From: a virus
DNA: 25,964 nt
Strand: one strand, 5' to 3'
IMG/VR virus record: IMGVR_UViG_3300028835_000438
Coordinates: 1 to 25,964 of that record
In this document: piece by piece, positions 14,665-21,749 of the stretch
Layout: each line of letters begins with the position of its first letter
How positions within the stretch are numbered: the stretch's first letter is position 1
Notes under the pieces: model-generated
What the model saw: the letters and a program-made list of their open reading frames with translations, nothing else
Databases searched by the model: none
Told to the model about the DNA's origin: nothing
Program-made: the position numbers and the translations under genes

Positions 14665-14723
14665 GCAAACAGTCGGAGGCCGGGCCGTAGTGGCCCGGCT
14701 TACCCTGAACAGGAGACCCGACC
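14665..14723 (+). promoter_or_regulatory. Gap with strong GTAGT-loop hairpin
   Basis: GCCGGGCC (14679-14686) pairs perfectly with GGCCCGGC (14692-14699) around GTAGT, and two further outer pairs (one wobble, one A:T) extend it to ten. TTACC follows rather than a T run. AGGAG (14711-14715) lies upstream of ATG 14724. The stem is the strongest of the gap hairpins and could protect the 3' end of capsid mRNA or act as a weak terminator that trims expression of later genes. Confidence 0.55.
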
Positions 14724-15521
14724 ATGTCTGACCCGAACGCACCGGACGAGAACGACCAGGCCGACGACCAGGCGGAAACGCCCGAGACCGAAGCCGAGGT
14801 CGCAACCGAGGACCCGGTAGAAAACACCGGCGCAGGCGAACCAGCCGACACGCCGGCACCCGAGCCTCCTGCCGAGGAGGAAAGCCCAAGCGAACCGGAA
14901 CCGGAATCACCGCCGGAACCGGAACCGGCCGCAGCGAGTGACATCGAGGCCGCCGCAGAAGCGGCTGCTGCAGCCGACCCCGCGCCACCGGAGCCACCGC
15001 CCGAGCCTGATCCCGAACCCGAGCCGGAGCCGGAAGCCGAGGCGATCGAGGGAAAGGCACCAGCGTCGAAACGCGTGGCACGCAAGCCGCGCACGGCTGA
15101 CAAATCCACCGCGCAGATACAGGCTCACCTGGCCAAGCTAAAAGAGAACCGCCCGGAACCGCCTGCGAAGCCGGAACCGTCGGCGGCTGAACTCGATGCC
15201 GAAAAGGCCAAAGCGGCCAAGCGGCAGGAGCTCGACGAGATTGCGGCCGAGCTGGCGGAAATGGCCGAGCGAAAAGCTGCGCTCGAGGAGCGGCAACAGG
15301 AAATCCTGAACCCGGTCGTCGAAGCCGACACAATGACGCAGGCGGAACGCATCAAAGGCGTGCAGGCCGCAGGGACGCAGATACGGCGCCAGCGGGCGAA
15401 CGACCGGCTGCGGCTGTTGGCGAAATCGGCAGGCAAATCGCCGATAGACCAGGCACTCGGAGACCGGCCGCGCAACCGTCCCGACTTGGAACCGCCCGGC
15501 ACGTCTGACTCGACCGGGTAA
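14724..15521 (+). CDS. Acidic Pro/Glu-rich virion-region protein
   Basis: This is a 265-residue protein with ATG 14724 behind AGGAG. The first 110 residues are almost wholly Glu, Asp, Pro and Ala with runs such as EPEPEPEPE, so they should be disordered and extended. A basic stretch (SKRVARKPRTADKS) follows. Then comes an Ala/Glu/Lys helical region that could be a coiled coil (about 150-195), and a mixed basic C-terminus. I do not recognise a family. Position directly behind the capsid gene is where head decoration, internal head or head-fibre-anchoring proteins occur. It could also be an assembly factor. The strong charge asymmetry is the most striking feature. Confidence 0.7.
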   Translation: MSDPNAPDENDQADDQAETPETEAEVATEDPVENTGAGEPADTPAPEPPAEEESPSEPEPESPPEPEPAAASDIEAAAEAAAAADPAPPEPPPEPDPEPEPEPEAEAIEGKAPASKRVARKPRTADKSTAQIQAHLAKLKENRPEPPAKPEPSAAELDAEKAKAAKRQELDEIAAELAEMAERKAALEERQQEILNPVVEADTMTQAERIKGVQAAGTQIRRQRANDRLRLLAKSAGKSPIDQALGDRPRNRPDLEPPGTSDSTG

Positions 15522-15526
15522 CGGTC

Positions 15527-15907
15527 GTGACAATCCGCGAGGACAGGCGCAACGGCTACCTCCTCCGGCACAACGTCAAGCAGCGGAACTCGCGCATTCC
15601 GTTTACTGACCGAACCGTGCCGAGCGGGACAGGTGGCAATCTCGACTTGCCGTCGGTGCGAATCGACGCGCCGCTGAACGCCATCACCGTTCAACGTATC
15701 GCCAACCAGGGCGGCCAGATCGACTTTATGGTCGGCGGCGTACTTCGGGCCACGGTCGGCGCTACCAGGACGGCAGCTGGCAACCTCGCAGCGGGCGACC
15801 TCGTCAACCTCCGCCTTGTCACCGGCTTTTCCGGTGTCGAGGAGGTCCGGTTTTTCGGGAACGACGACCAGGAAATCGCCCGAACTAAAATCAACGCGAG
15901 CGCCTAG
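15527..15907 (+). CDS. Small beta-rich protein of unknown function
   Basis: This is a 126-residue protein from GTG 15527, five bases after the preceding stop. Strand-like segments alternate with polar turns (ITVQRIAN, IDFMVGGVLRATVG, LVNLRLVTGFSGVEEVRFFG), which suggests a compact beta sandwich. The first 30 residues are basic (REDRRNGYLLRHNVKQRNSR). There is no signal peptide or membrane segment. It sits between the acidic protein and a large fibre-like protein, so a small structural or decoration role is a reasonable guess. I do not recognise its family. Confidence 0.65.
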   Translation: MTIREDRRNGYLLRHNVKQRNSRIPFTDRTVPSGTGGNLDLPSVRIDAPLNAITVQRIANQGGQIDFMVGGVLRATVGATRTAAGNLAAGDLVNLRLVTGFSGVEEVRFFGNDDQEIARTKINASA

Positions 15908-15909
15908 CC

Positions 15910-18105
15910 ATGACCGTCCAGGCTGAACCGCTCCTCGACGCCAGCCAAATCGCGGCGAACGCGGCTGCGATTTCGGTGCTGTCCGCGTCGCTCGCGGGGC
16001 ATATCGGCGACAGCTCGATTCATTTCACCGTCGGCTCGATCGACCACACGGCGATACTGAACATCGGCAGCAACAGCCACGCCGTTATCGACACGCACAT
16101 CGCCAACGGCGGCATCCACTACACCGACGCACCGGCCGACGGCATGGACTACGTGCGCCGCGACAACGCGTGGGTCCTGCAAACTGTCGCCGCCGGTTTC
16201 AACGGCCTCGGCACATGGCGGTATCGCACGGAGATTGTCGAGCCACCGGCCAGCGGCCAGCTGCGGTTCAACAACGCCGACCCGGAGCTCGCCACGCTCC
16301 TATGGGTTCACGAAACGAACGACGACGCCGTGGACGTGGAAAACTTCCTCGACCTGCTCACCACCGGCTCGCTGATTTACATTCAGGACAAAAACAATTC
16401 GGCCAATTTCATGGTCGTCGAAATCACGACCAACACCGACGACGGCACGTACCGCGAGTTCGGAATCGACGTCGCCGAGGTGCAGGGCAGCGTCCCGAGC
16501 CAAAACGCCGAGGTGATAGTCGTCACCGTGTCCGGTGGCACCGGCGCCGTGCCGACCGTGCAGCAAACGTACGACAGCACCGGCGGCGTGCCGCATATCG
16601 TCCTGGTCGGTGGCCAGCCGTTCACGATCCGGGATAATGCGGCGCCGATAGGCACGCTGGTCGAAGTGCAGGACGGCGCTGGCGTGCCTCGCCTCCGCGT
16701 GGCCCCGCTGCAGGTGGACTTCGGGCAATCAATGACCGACCGTTTCGTGAGCCTGCAGGACGTTGTTGACGGCTACGGCGCTTTCGAGTTTTACCCGGAC
16801 GGCCGCACGCGAACGGACGCCGGATCGAATCCGGCGTGCAACTGGACAAGCACGGTCAACAGTCTCGTACCAGGCGGCGGCGGCGTCGGCAACGATACCG
16901 CGCCGAACTTTGTGTCGTGGATAGGCGAGCTGGTCCTGACCGAGCAGGGCAACCTGTTCAACACGCAATCGCTGTTCAATCAGGCAACGACGGTCACGTT
17001 GGAGGGCGCGAACACCGGCCCGATATACACGATGATCAACCAGCCGCTGTTCCGAACGGGCGCGCTCGGCGGATCGAGGACAGGCAGCCAGCAAAACGCG
17101 GTGCGATCACAAATTCGCATCGGGCCGAACCTGGCGGGCAATTTCCTGCTCACCTCGCACGAAACGTATTTTGCGACCTGCATTATTGACGCAACGGTCG
17201 GCACAGCTGGCATCACCACCGTGAATTACTTCGCGCCGAAAGCGCCGACGCTGACGGCTGGCGGCTTTATCACGACGCTGAATCTGTGCGACTTTCCGAA
17301 CATTCCAGGCGCGGGCATCACCACGCTGCGGGGCATCAATTCCGCGATGGTGGCCGGCACGTTCATCAATCACACGGGCAGCGCGCCGTCGCTGTTCTCC
17401 GGTCCGCTCGCAATGGCGAACGCTATCGAGCTGCGGCTAGGCGGAGCGACTGCGAACGACGTGGCACTCGCGCGCAGCGCAGCCGACACAATGCAATGGA
17501 CCGCGACCGGCGTTATGGCGTGGGACCTGAACACGGCAACAGCGGACGCCATGCGGTGTTTCAGCGCGGCCGACTCGCTCACGTTCGATTTCCCGACGCT
17601 GTCGTTCGGCACCACGCTTGCCGACCCGACGGCGAACTGGCAGGCGCTGTTCTCGCCGGGCGTAAAAACAGTCACGGTCGGCGGAGATTTCGCGCGGCGG
17701 TTGTTCTCGGCCTCGGGCGCGGTCCTGCTCAACGCGGCAATGTCGAACGCGTTCACCGACGTTGTCAACGAGCCGTTCATCGACGGCGCATCGACAGGCA
17801 GCGCCGTCAACACCGGCAACGTGTTGATTCAGACCGGCCCTGGTTTCGGCACGAATCGCTACGGCTTGCTGATTACAGCGAACCCGAGCGGCGGCACGCT
17901 GAACTACGCGTTCCGGCAAAGCAACGCCAGCGCCCTGGCCCGCTTCGACGGCAGACTCGACATCAACAGGGGAATCGCACTCGGCGGCGGAGCCGCTGCT
18001 ACACTCGGCACCATTGGAGGCTCGGGGCCGACGGCCGCAGCGCAAGCGCAATGGGTCGAGATTGACATCGGCGGCACGGCGCATTGGATACCAGTTTGGA
18101 CATGA
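15910..18105 (+). CDS. Large fibre- or spike-like virion protein
   Basis: This is a 731-residue protein with ATG 15910, two bases after the previous stop. The N-terminal 50 residues are helical with a heptad-like AANAAAISVLSASLAGH stretch. A region with repeated short His-containing motifs follows (SSIHFTVGSIDH, NSHAVIDTHIANGGIHYTD), as seen in fibre shaft or neck segments. The long remainder is rich in Gly, Thr, Asn and Ala with many short strands, typical of a beta-helix or spike. It ends with HWIPVWT, an aromatic end common in trimeric fibres. The gene lies in the head module, before the connectors, rather than after the tail genes, so a head fibre or an unusually placed receptor-binding protein should be considered. 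No enzymatic motif was seen. Confidence 0.65.
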   Translation: MTVQAEPLLDASQIAANAAAISVLSASLAGHIGDSSIHFTVGSIDHTAILNIGSNSHAVIDTHIANGGIHYTDAPADGMDYVRRDNAWVLQTVAAGFNGLGTWRYRTEIVEPPASGQLRFNNADPELATLLWVHETNDDAVDVENFLDLLTTGSLIYIQDKNNSANFMVVEITTNTDDGTYREFGIDVAEVQGSVPSQNAEVIVVTVSGGTGAVPTVQQTYDSTGGVPHIVLVGGQPFTIRDNAAPIGTLVEVQDGAGVPRLRVAPLQVDFGQSMTDRFVSLQDVVDGYGAFEFYPDGRTRTDAGSNPACNWTSTVNSLVPGGGGVGNDTAPNFVSWIGELVLTEQGNLFNTQSLFNQATTVTLEGANTGPIYTMINQPLFRTGALGGSRTGSQQNAVRSQIRIGPNLAGNFLLTSHETYFATCIIDATVGTAGITTVNYFAPKAPTLTAGGFITTLNLCDFPNIPGAGITTLRGINSAMVAGTFINHTGSAPSLFSGPLAMANAIELRLGGATANDVALARSAADTMQWTATGVMAWDLNTATADAMRCFSAADSLTFDFPTLSFGTTLADPTANWQALFSPGVKTVTVGGDFARRLFSASGAVLLNAAMSNAFTDVVNEPFIDGASTGSAVNTGNVLIQTGPGFGTNRYGLLITANPSGGTLNYAFRQSNASALARFDGRLDINRGIALGGGAAATLGTIGGSGPTAAAQAQWVEIDIGGTAHWIPVWT

Positions 18106-18109
18106 TGAT

Positions 18110-18622
18110 ATGACGACAACACGCGACGCGATCGAGGCCGGCATAGACGCCGTGGTACTCGACAACACACTGAACAAAGGCGGATTCGCCGACGCGGTCC
18201 GCTCGGTGCTGACTGCGAATTTCACGAACGCGGAGGCGGTCGCGTGGCTTGACGCCCTGGCCGTCGAGTACAACCGCATCGGGCAAACCAACAACCCGAC
18301 GTACGGGAACTGGCGTGGCCAGATTCTCGACTTGGGAAAAGCGGTGTGGCTCGAACTATGGGACGCGCTGCAAGTGAACATCACCGGCCTGGCCGAAACC
18401 GCACCGGCCACGCAATCGGCGCTCCTGATCTCGCTGCGCGACGAGCGCGACAACATCGACGCGGCTATTGACCGCTTCACCGCGCTTATCGCAGCGGAGC
18501 CGAACGGCACCGTGGGCAAGCTGGTCACGGATGAAATGCGCGGCTCGAAATCGCGGCTGCGCGAACGCAAGCAACGAATCCGTGCCGCCATCGAAGCTAT
18601 TACCGGCGACCCGGATTCATAA
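18110..18622 (+). CDS. Helical protein of unknown function
   Basis: This is a 170-residue protein from ATG 18110, four bases after the fibre stop. The frame is open upstream but would overlap the fibre gene, and nearby ATGs at 18102 and 18105 run into a stop. The sequence is helical and charged, with an AVAWLDALAVEYNRIG segment, a mid region with AVWLELWDALQVN, and a basic C-terminal helix (RGSKSRLRERKQRIRAAIEAI). No membrane segment or catalytic motif is seen. Its position behind the fibre suggests a structural or assembly helper, perhaps a fibre chaperone, which is inference. Confidence 0.65.
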   Translation: MTTTRDAIEAGIDAVVLDNTLNKGGFADAVRSVLTANFTNAEAVAWLDALAVEYNRIGQTNNPTYGNWRGQILDLGKAVWLELWDALQVNITGLAETAPATQSALLISLRDERDNIDAAIDRFTALIAAEPNGTVGKLVTDEMRGSKSRLRERKQRIRAAIEAITGDPDS

Positions 18623-18634
18623 CGAGGACCGACA

Positions 18635-18892
18635 ATGAACGAACCGAAAACACACGACGACCAGGACAAGGCGAACGGCGAGGACCCGAACGCCGAGGCG
18701 CTTGCCGCCGCAGCTGCACAGCTCGCAATGCCACCGCAACAGCTGGACCCGAACCGGCCCATGTTCCACCTGGTCCCGCCGTCGCTCATGCAGGACGTGA
18801 TTGTGATTTTGAAGCGGCTGCCGTACGAGGACGTGGCCCGCGTAATGCCGTCGCTCATGCAAGCGCCGATACATCAGGCCCCGCCGGAGTAA
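18635..18892 (+). CDS. Small Ala/Pro-rich protein of unknown function
   Basis: This is an 85-residue protein with ATG 18635 behind GAGGA. The N-terminal part is polar and acidic, then Ala/Gln/Pro-rich. The C-terminal part has a short hydrophobic LVPPSLMQDVIVILKRLPYEDVARVMPSLMQ run in pieces, in which a PSLMQ motif appears twice 25 residues apart. No family is recognised. It is in the same run of small genes as the fibre. Confidence 0.6.
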   Translation: MNEPKTHDDQDKANGEDPNAEALAAAAAQLAMPPQQLDPNRPMFHLVPPSLMQDVIVILKRLPYEDVARVMPSLMQAPIHQAPPE

Positions 18893-18895
18893 ATC

Positions 18896-19318
18896 ATGGC
18901 CGAGATTTCCGTCAATCTGCTCGCGTCGAACGTCCCGGTTAACGGGCTGACCGACGTCCCGGAGATAACAATCCAGCGCCTCGACACTGGCGCGGAGGTC
19001 GTGGCGGACACGGCAATGACTGATCGCACGACGCGCGGCTTGTATTCGTTCACGTTCGCGCACGATCCGCTGCTCGACTATGCGTTCCTGATCGACGCGG
19101 ATCCGCTGGCCGCCGGACAGGTGGACGTGCGGTACTGGCGCGGCAGCTTCGACGGAATGTTAGAACAGGCCCGCGACCTGGCCGAAGCTGACGAAAGCTA
19201 CGACAGCACGCTGCAGGAGTACCACAAGTTCAGGCGCGGAACGGCGGTCGACCTGATACCCGTGAAGGACGTATCGAACGCGCAGGTTACGCTCGACACG
19301 TCGCTGGTGCAGCCGTGA
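18896..19318 (+). CDS. Small beta-sandwich-like virion protein
   Basis: This is a 140-residue protein with ATG 18896, behind a GGAG that overlaps the previous stop region. The first 85 residues read like an Ig- or carboxypeptidase-like beta domain (ISVNLLASNVPVNG, ITIQRLDTG, GLYSFTFAHDP, YAFLIDADP). A charged helical tail then has LEQARDLAEADES and HKFRRGTAVDLIPV. Such domains are common in phage structural proteins that bind or decorate surfaces. The exact family is not recognised. The stop overlaps the next GTG. Confidence 0.65.
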   Translation: MAEISVNLLASNVPVNGLTDVPEITIQRLDTGAEVVADTAMTDRTTRGLYSFTFAHDPLLDYAFLIDADPLAAGQVDVRYWRGSFDGMLEQARDLAEADESYDSTLQEYHKFRRGTAVDLIPVKDVSNAQVTLDTSLVQP

Positions 19319-19476
19319 GCGTTCTCAACGGCGTGCTACTGTTCGGCGTGCAGCCGGTGAACAACACCGGCCCGCGTATTGTTATTCAGGAACCGGACGG
19401 CGAGATAGAAGCCGAGCTGGTCGGCGTATTGGAGGACCCGGTCACGGGCGAAGTGGACGACGAGGTGATTTGCTGA
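19315..19476 (+). CDS. Small acidic protein (53 residues)
   Basis: GTG 19315 overlaps the previous stop, and its TGA shares one base with the next ATG. The peptide begins with a hydrophobic MSVLNGVLLFGVQPVN stretch and continues as an acidic, strand-rich sequence ending in EVDDEVIC. Its size and exact junctions on both sides support translation. Function is unknown. Confidence 0.6.
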   Translation: MSVLNGVLLFGVQPVNNTGPRIVIQEPDGEIEAELVGVLEDPVTGEVDDEVIC

Positions 19477-19856
19477 TGGCTGCCAAAGGACCGACAATTT
19501 CATACGTGCGCGGCGACACCGTGCCGAAAACAATGAATCTCACGCAGGGCGGCGCGGCGCTCGACCTCACCGGCTTTCTGAACATCGAAATCGTGGTCAA
19601 TGCCGACGAGGAGCCAGCGGACACCGCCAACGAGCAATTCAGAATGCCCGTGACGATTGCGAACCCGCCAGGCACCGACGGCGTGGTCGATTTTCAGCCC
19701 GCTGGCGTGAACGTCGCGGCGCGCATCATTGAGTCCGAGGCATACGTGCCCGGCGAATACTTTTGGGACCTGCAAGCGGACGACGGCGCAGGCGAGCGGT
19801 TCACCTTGCTGCTGGCTGGCGCGTTCAACGTGTTGCAGGACATAAACAAATCGTAG
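19476..19856 (+). CDS. Small virion protein resembling a baseplate N-terminal domain
   Basis: This is a 126-residue protein from ATG 19476. The opening (ISYVRGDTVPKTMNLTQGGAALDLTG) has the pattern RGD(T/S)xPxxxxLxxxGxxxDLTG, which I associate with BppU-like N-terminal domains and other small phage structural proteins. Strands follow, with IEIVVNAD, GVVDFQPAGV and GEYFWDLQADDGAGERFTLLL. It is probably a single beta sandwich that joins another virion part. It is placed immediately before the head-tail connector, so a link to the neck or head surface is as plausible as a tail tip role. Confidence in the family is moderate. Confidence 0.65.
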   Translation: MAAKGPTISYVRGDTVPKTMNLTQGGAALDLTGFLNIEIVVNADEEPADTANEQFRMPVTIANPPGTDGVVDFQPAGVNVAARIIESEAYVPGEYFWDLQADDGAGERFTLLLAGAFNVLQDINKS

Positions 19857-19865
19857 GAGCGCGGC

Positions 19866-20417
19866 ATGGCTGTGACATTGATAAAAGAGGACGGCACGGG
19901 CGCAGTTTCCGGGGCCAACGCCTACGAGGACGTCGCGGGCGCGAACCAGTACATGGAAAACACGAACCGAAAGGACGAGTGGACAGCGTTCAGCCAGGCG
20001 ACCAGGCGGGCCGCCCTGCTCACCGCCACGCAGTACATGGACGACCGCTACCGCTGCCGATACCTCGGCGTGCGGCAGGAGTCCACCGAGGACACGCAGC
20101 CGTTGGAGTTCCCACGCGAGGACCTGTTTTTCCCGAGCGGTGCCGAGATTCCGGCGGCGCAAATCCCGGTCGAGATTCTGGAAGCCTGCGCCGAGTTCGC
20201 GCTGATCGCCGCAGCCGGGCCGATACAACCGGACCCGGTGTACGACAGCACGGGCCGCAGCGTCGAGCGCAAGCTGGTACGCGTCGAGGGTGCCGTCACA
20301 AAGGACACGACGTACGGCGGCAGCCCGACGCCAGTGTTGAACCGCCGATACCCGGCGGCCGAGCAAATCCTGTCGCGGTGGCTTCGGCCTCGATCGCGCA
20401 CGCTTTTGAGGGCCTGA
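19866..20417 (+). CDS. Head-tail connector, DnaT-like adaptor
   Basis: This is a 183-residue protein with ATG 19866 behind TAGGAG. It has the arrangement of the DnaT-like phage adaptor family: a GANAYEDVAGANQYM opening helix, RRAALLTATQYMDDRYR (about 43-59), a PLEFPRE turn, IPVEILEACAEFALIAA (about 99-115), a strand segment with SVERKLVRVEGAVTKDTTYGG, and a short final helix. In known siphoviruses this fold caps the portal as the first connector ring. The name DnaT-like reflects distant similarity only. It directly overlaps the head closure gene. Confidence 0.8.
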   Translation: MAVTLIKEDGTGAVSGANAYEDVAGANQYMENTNRKDEWTAFSQATRRAALLTATQYMDDRYRCRYLGVRQESTEDTQPLEFPREDLFFPSGAEIPAAQIPVEILEACAEFALIAAAGPIQPDPVYDSTGRSVERKLVRVEGAVTKDTTYGGSPTPVLNRRYPAAEQILSRWLRPRSRTLLRA

Positions 20418-20797
20418 TGGCACTAGCTGACGAAATCGAACTGGCCGACGTCGCGCAGGAGCTCATCGCGGAGTTCGGGCGCAGCGTGAACCTGTCGCCA
20501 CCGGGCGGCACCGACGTGAGCGCCACCGAACCGTGGAAAGGGAAAACCGCCCGCGGCACGAACATTCCGATTCTGGCCGTATTTCAGCGACTCGAAAAGG
20601 AACTGGTGGCCGACACGGCAATCCAGGTCGGCGACAGTCTCGCAATAATTGACAGCAAAACCCTTGCGGGCCGGGCGATCACGGTTGCAGACCGGATCCT
20701 CGACGGTGCCAGGCAATGGCAAATCGTGGCCCCGGTCGAGGTCAAACCAGGGAACACCTCGTTCGCGTGGTTCTGCCAAGTTAGGGAGACCGGCTGA
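20417..20797 (+). CDS. Putative head closure protein
   Basis: This is a 126-residue protein from ATG 20417, sharing one base with the previous stop. An N-terminal helix (DEIELADVAQELIAEFGRSVNL) is followed by a beta-rich domain with LAVFQRLEKELVADTAIQVGDSLAIIDSKTL and a final WQIVAPVEVKPGNTSFAWFCQVRE strand pair. This fits small stopper or head-closure proteins that follow the adaptor in siphoviruses and keep packaged DNA inside. Sequence motifs are weak, and position between adaptor and tail completion protein carries most of the weight. Confidence 0.7.
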   Translation: MALADEIELADVAQELIAEFGRSVNLSPPGGTDVSATEPWKGKTARGTNIPILAVFQRLEKELVADTAIQVGDSLAIIDSKTLAGRAITVADRILDGARQWQIVAPVEVKPGNTSFAWFCQVRETG

Positions 20798-21261
20798 TGG
20801 CCCGCGAGTTTGACGCCAACGAAATCATCGTGAGCCTGTCCGACGCGATAGGCGACGATATCGCCGAGACCGCGCTGGCTGCGCTGACCAACGTCGTGCG
20901 CCGTACTCCGGTCGGCAATCCTACCCGCTGGCAACAGCCGCAAAGCGCGCCTCCGGGCTACGTGGGCGGCCACGCACGGCGAAATTGGAACGTGTCGATC
21001 AATGCCCCGCGCGACTCGATCACCGGCACCGAGGGCGACGGCGGTGGCAAGGGCGCGGCGACGTCCGAGGCAATCAGCAAAGGCTCGCGCACTATCGAAC
21101 GCTCGAACCCGCGCACAACGCAACGAATCATCATCTCGAACAGCGTGCCGTACATCGGCCGCCTGAACGCGGGCCACAGCACGGTGGCTCCTGCGAATTT
21201 CGTCGAAATGGCGGTCGCGTTGGCGGTGAATAGCGGGCGCAACAGCCGAGGGTCGTTCTGA
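20797..21261 (+). CDS. Tail completion protein (HK97 gp10-like)
   Basis: This is a 154-residue protein from ATG 20797, sharing one base with the previous stop. It has a helical N-terminus, then TPVGNPTRW, GYVGGHARRNWNVS and SNSVPYIGRLNAGHSTVAPANFVEMAV. These are the TPVdTG..r.NW and NnlpYa..le.GhS.qaP.gmv pattern of the HK97 gp10 / minor tail Z family. This protein joins the tail to the head. The order adaptor, closure, completion, terminator is the standard one. Confidence 0.85.
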   Translation: MAREFDANEIIVSLSDAIGDDIAETALAALTNVVRRTPVGNPTRWQQPQSAPPGYVGGHARRNWNVSINAPRDSITGTEGDGGGKGAATSEAISKGSRTIERSNPRTTQRIIISNSVPYIGRLNAGHSTVAPANFVEMAVALAVNSGRNSRGSF

Positions 21262-21698
21262 TGGGCGTGGCTTCGACAACACCGGAAGCGCAGATTGATG
21301 CACTAAACGCAGCATTCCGCACTCACTGGCTGGCAGCAAGCGAGGACGCAGCCCGCATCGCGTGGGACACGCTGCCGTTTAACACGGACGACGTGCCGGA
21401 CTTTGTCCGGTTCGGATTTCAGCACGCGAGCGGCGAACACGCCGCGCTCGGCGCGGGCGCATCGCGTTATATGCGACGTTTCGGTATTATCTCTGCCGTG
21501 ATCTACGTGCGCATGGGCGAGGACCCGGCCAGGCGGCACGCGCTGACCGAAATTGTGCTGGAGTTTTTGGAAATTGTGGACGTTGCAGGCTTTTCGATCG
21601 AGGACCCCGGCGCGTCCGACGAGGGCGTGGTCGAGGGATGGAACCAAGTGAACTGCACAGCGTCCGCGCACTACGATTTGACACGAAACACCGCGTGA
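21261..21698 (+). CDS. Tail terminator protein
   Basis: This is a 145-residue protein from ATG 21261, sharing one base with the previous stop. The plan matches gpU-like or DUF4128-type terminators: an N-terminal helix (AQIDALNAAFRTHWLA), strands with DFVRFGFQHA and RRFGIISAVIYVRMGEDPAR, a helix (HALTEIVLEFLEIV) and a final strand region with NQVNCTASAHYDL. Terminators cap the tail tube and bind the completion protein. Its stop codon lies inside the loop of a small hairpin (21691-21703). Confidence 0.8.
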   Translation: MGVASTTPEAQIDALNAAFRTHWLAASEDAARIAWDTLPFNTDDVPDFVRFGFQHASGEHAALGAGASRYMRRFGIISAVIYVRMGEDPARRHALTEIVLEFLEIVDVAGFSIEDPGASDEGVVEGWNQVNCTASAHYDLTRNTA

Positions 21699-21749
21699 GG
21701 CGGGAACCAATGACGGCGTGAGGCCGACGACAACGAGGAGAACAGGCTC
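21691..21749 (+). promoter_or_regulatory. Two GTGAG-loop hairpins upstream of the tail tube gene
   Basis: CCGC (21691-21694) pairs with GCGG (21700-21703) around GTGAG, with the terminator stop codon TGA inside the loop. CGGC (21714-21717) pairs with GCCG (21723-21726) around a second GTGAG. AGGAG (21737-21741) then precedes ATG 21750. The arrangement matches that before the capsid gene. There is no T run. Confidence 0.55.

Noticed and set aside
14820-15050. CRISPR-like or satellite repeat in the GAACCGGAACCGG-type stretch
   Set aside because: The repetition is of Pro and Glu codons within an open frame. There are no spacers of constant length and no palindromic repeat.
14630-15109. Minus-strand Ser/Gly/Ala-repeat frame opposite the acidic protein
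   Set aside because: The GSGSGSG-type repeat is the complement of the Pro/Glu codon repeat. It has no plausible neighbours or start signal.
17437-18858. 473-residue minus-strand frame across the fibre 3' end and following genes
   Set aside because: It runs opposite three plus-strand genes and changes composition where they change, as a shadow would. No motif was seen.
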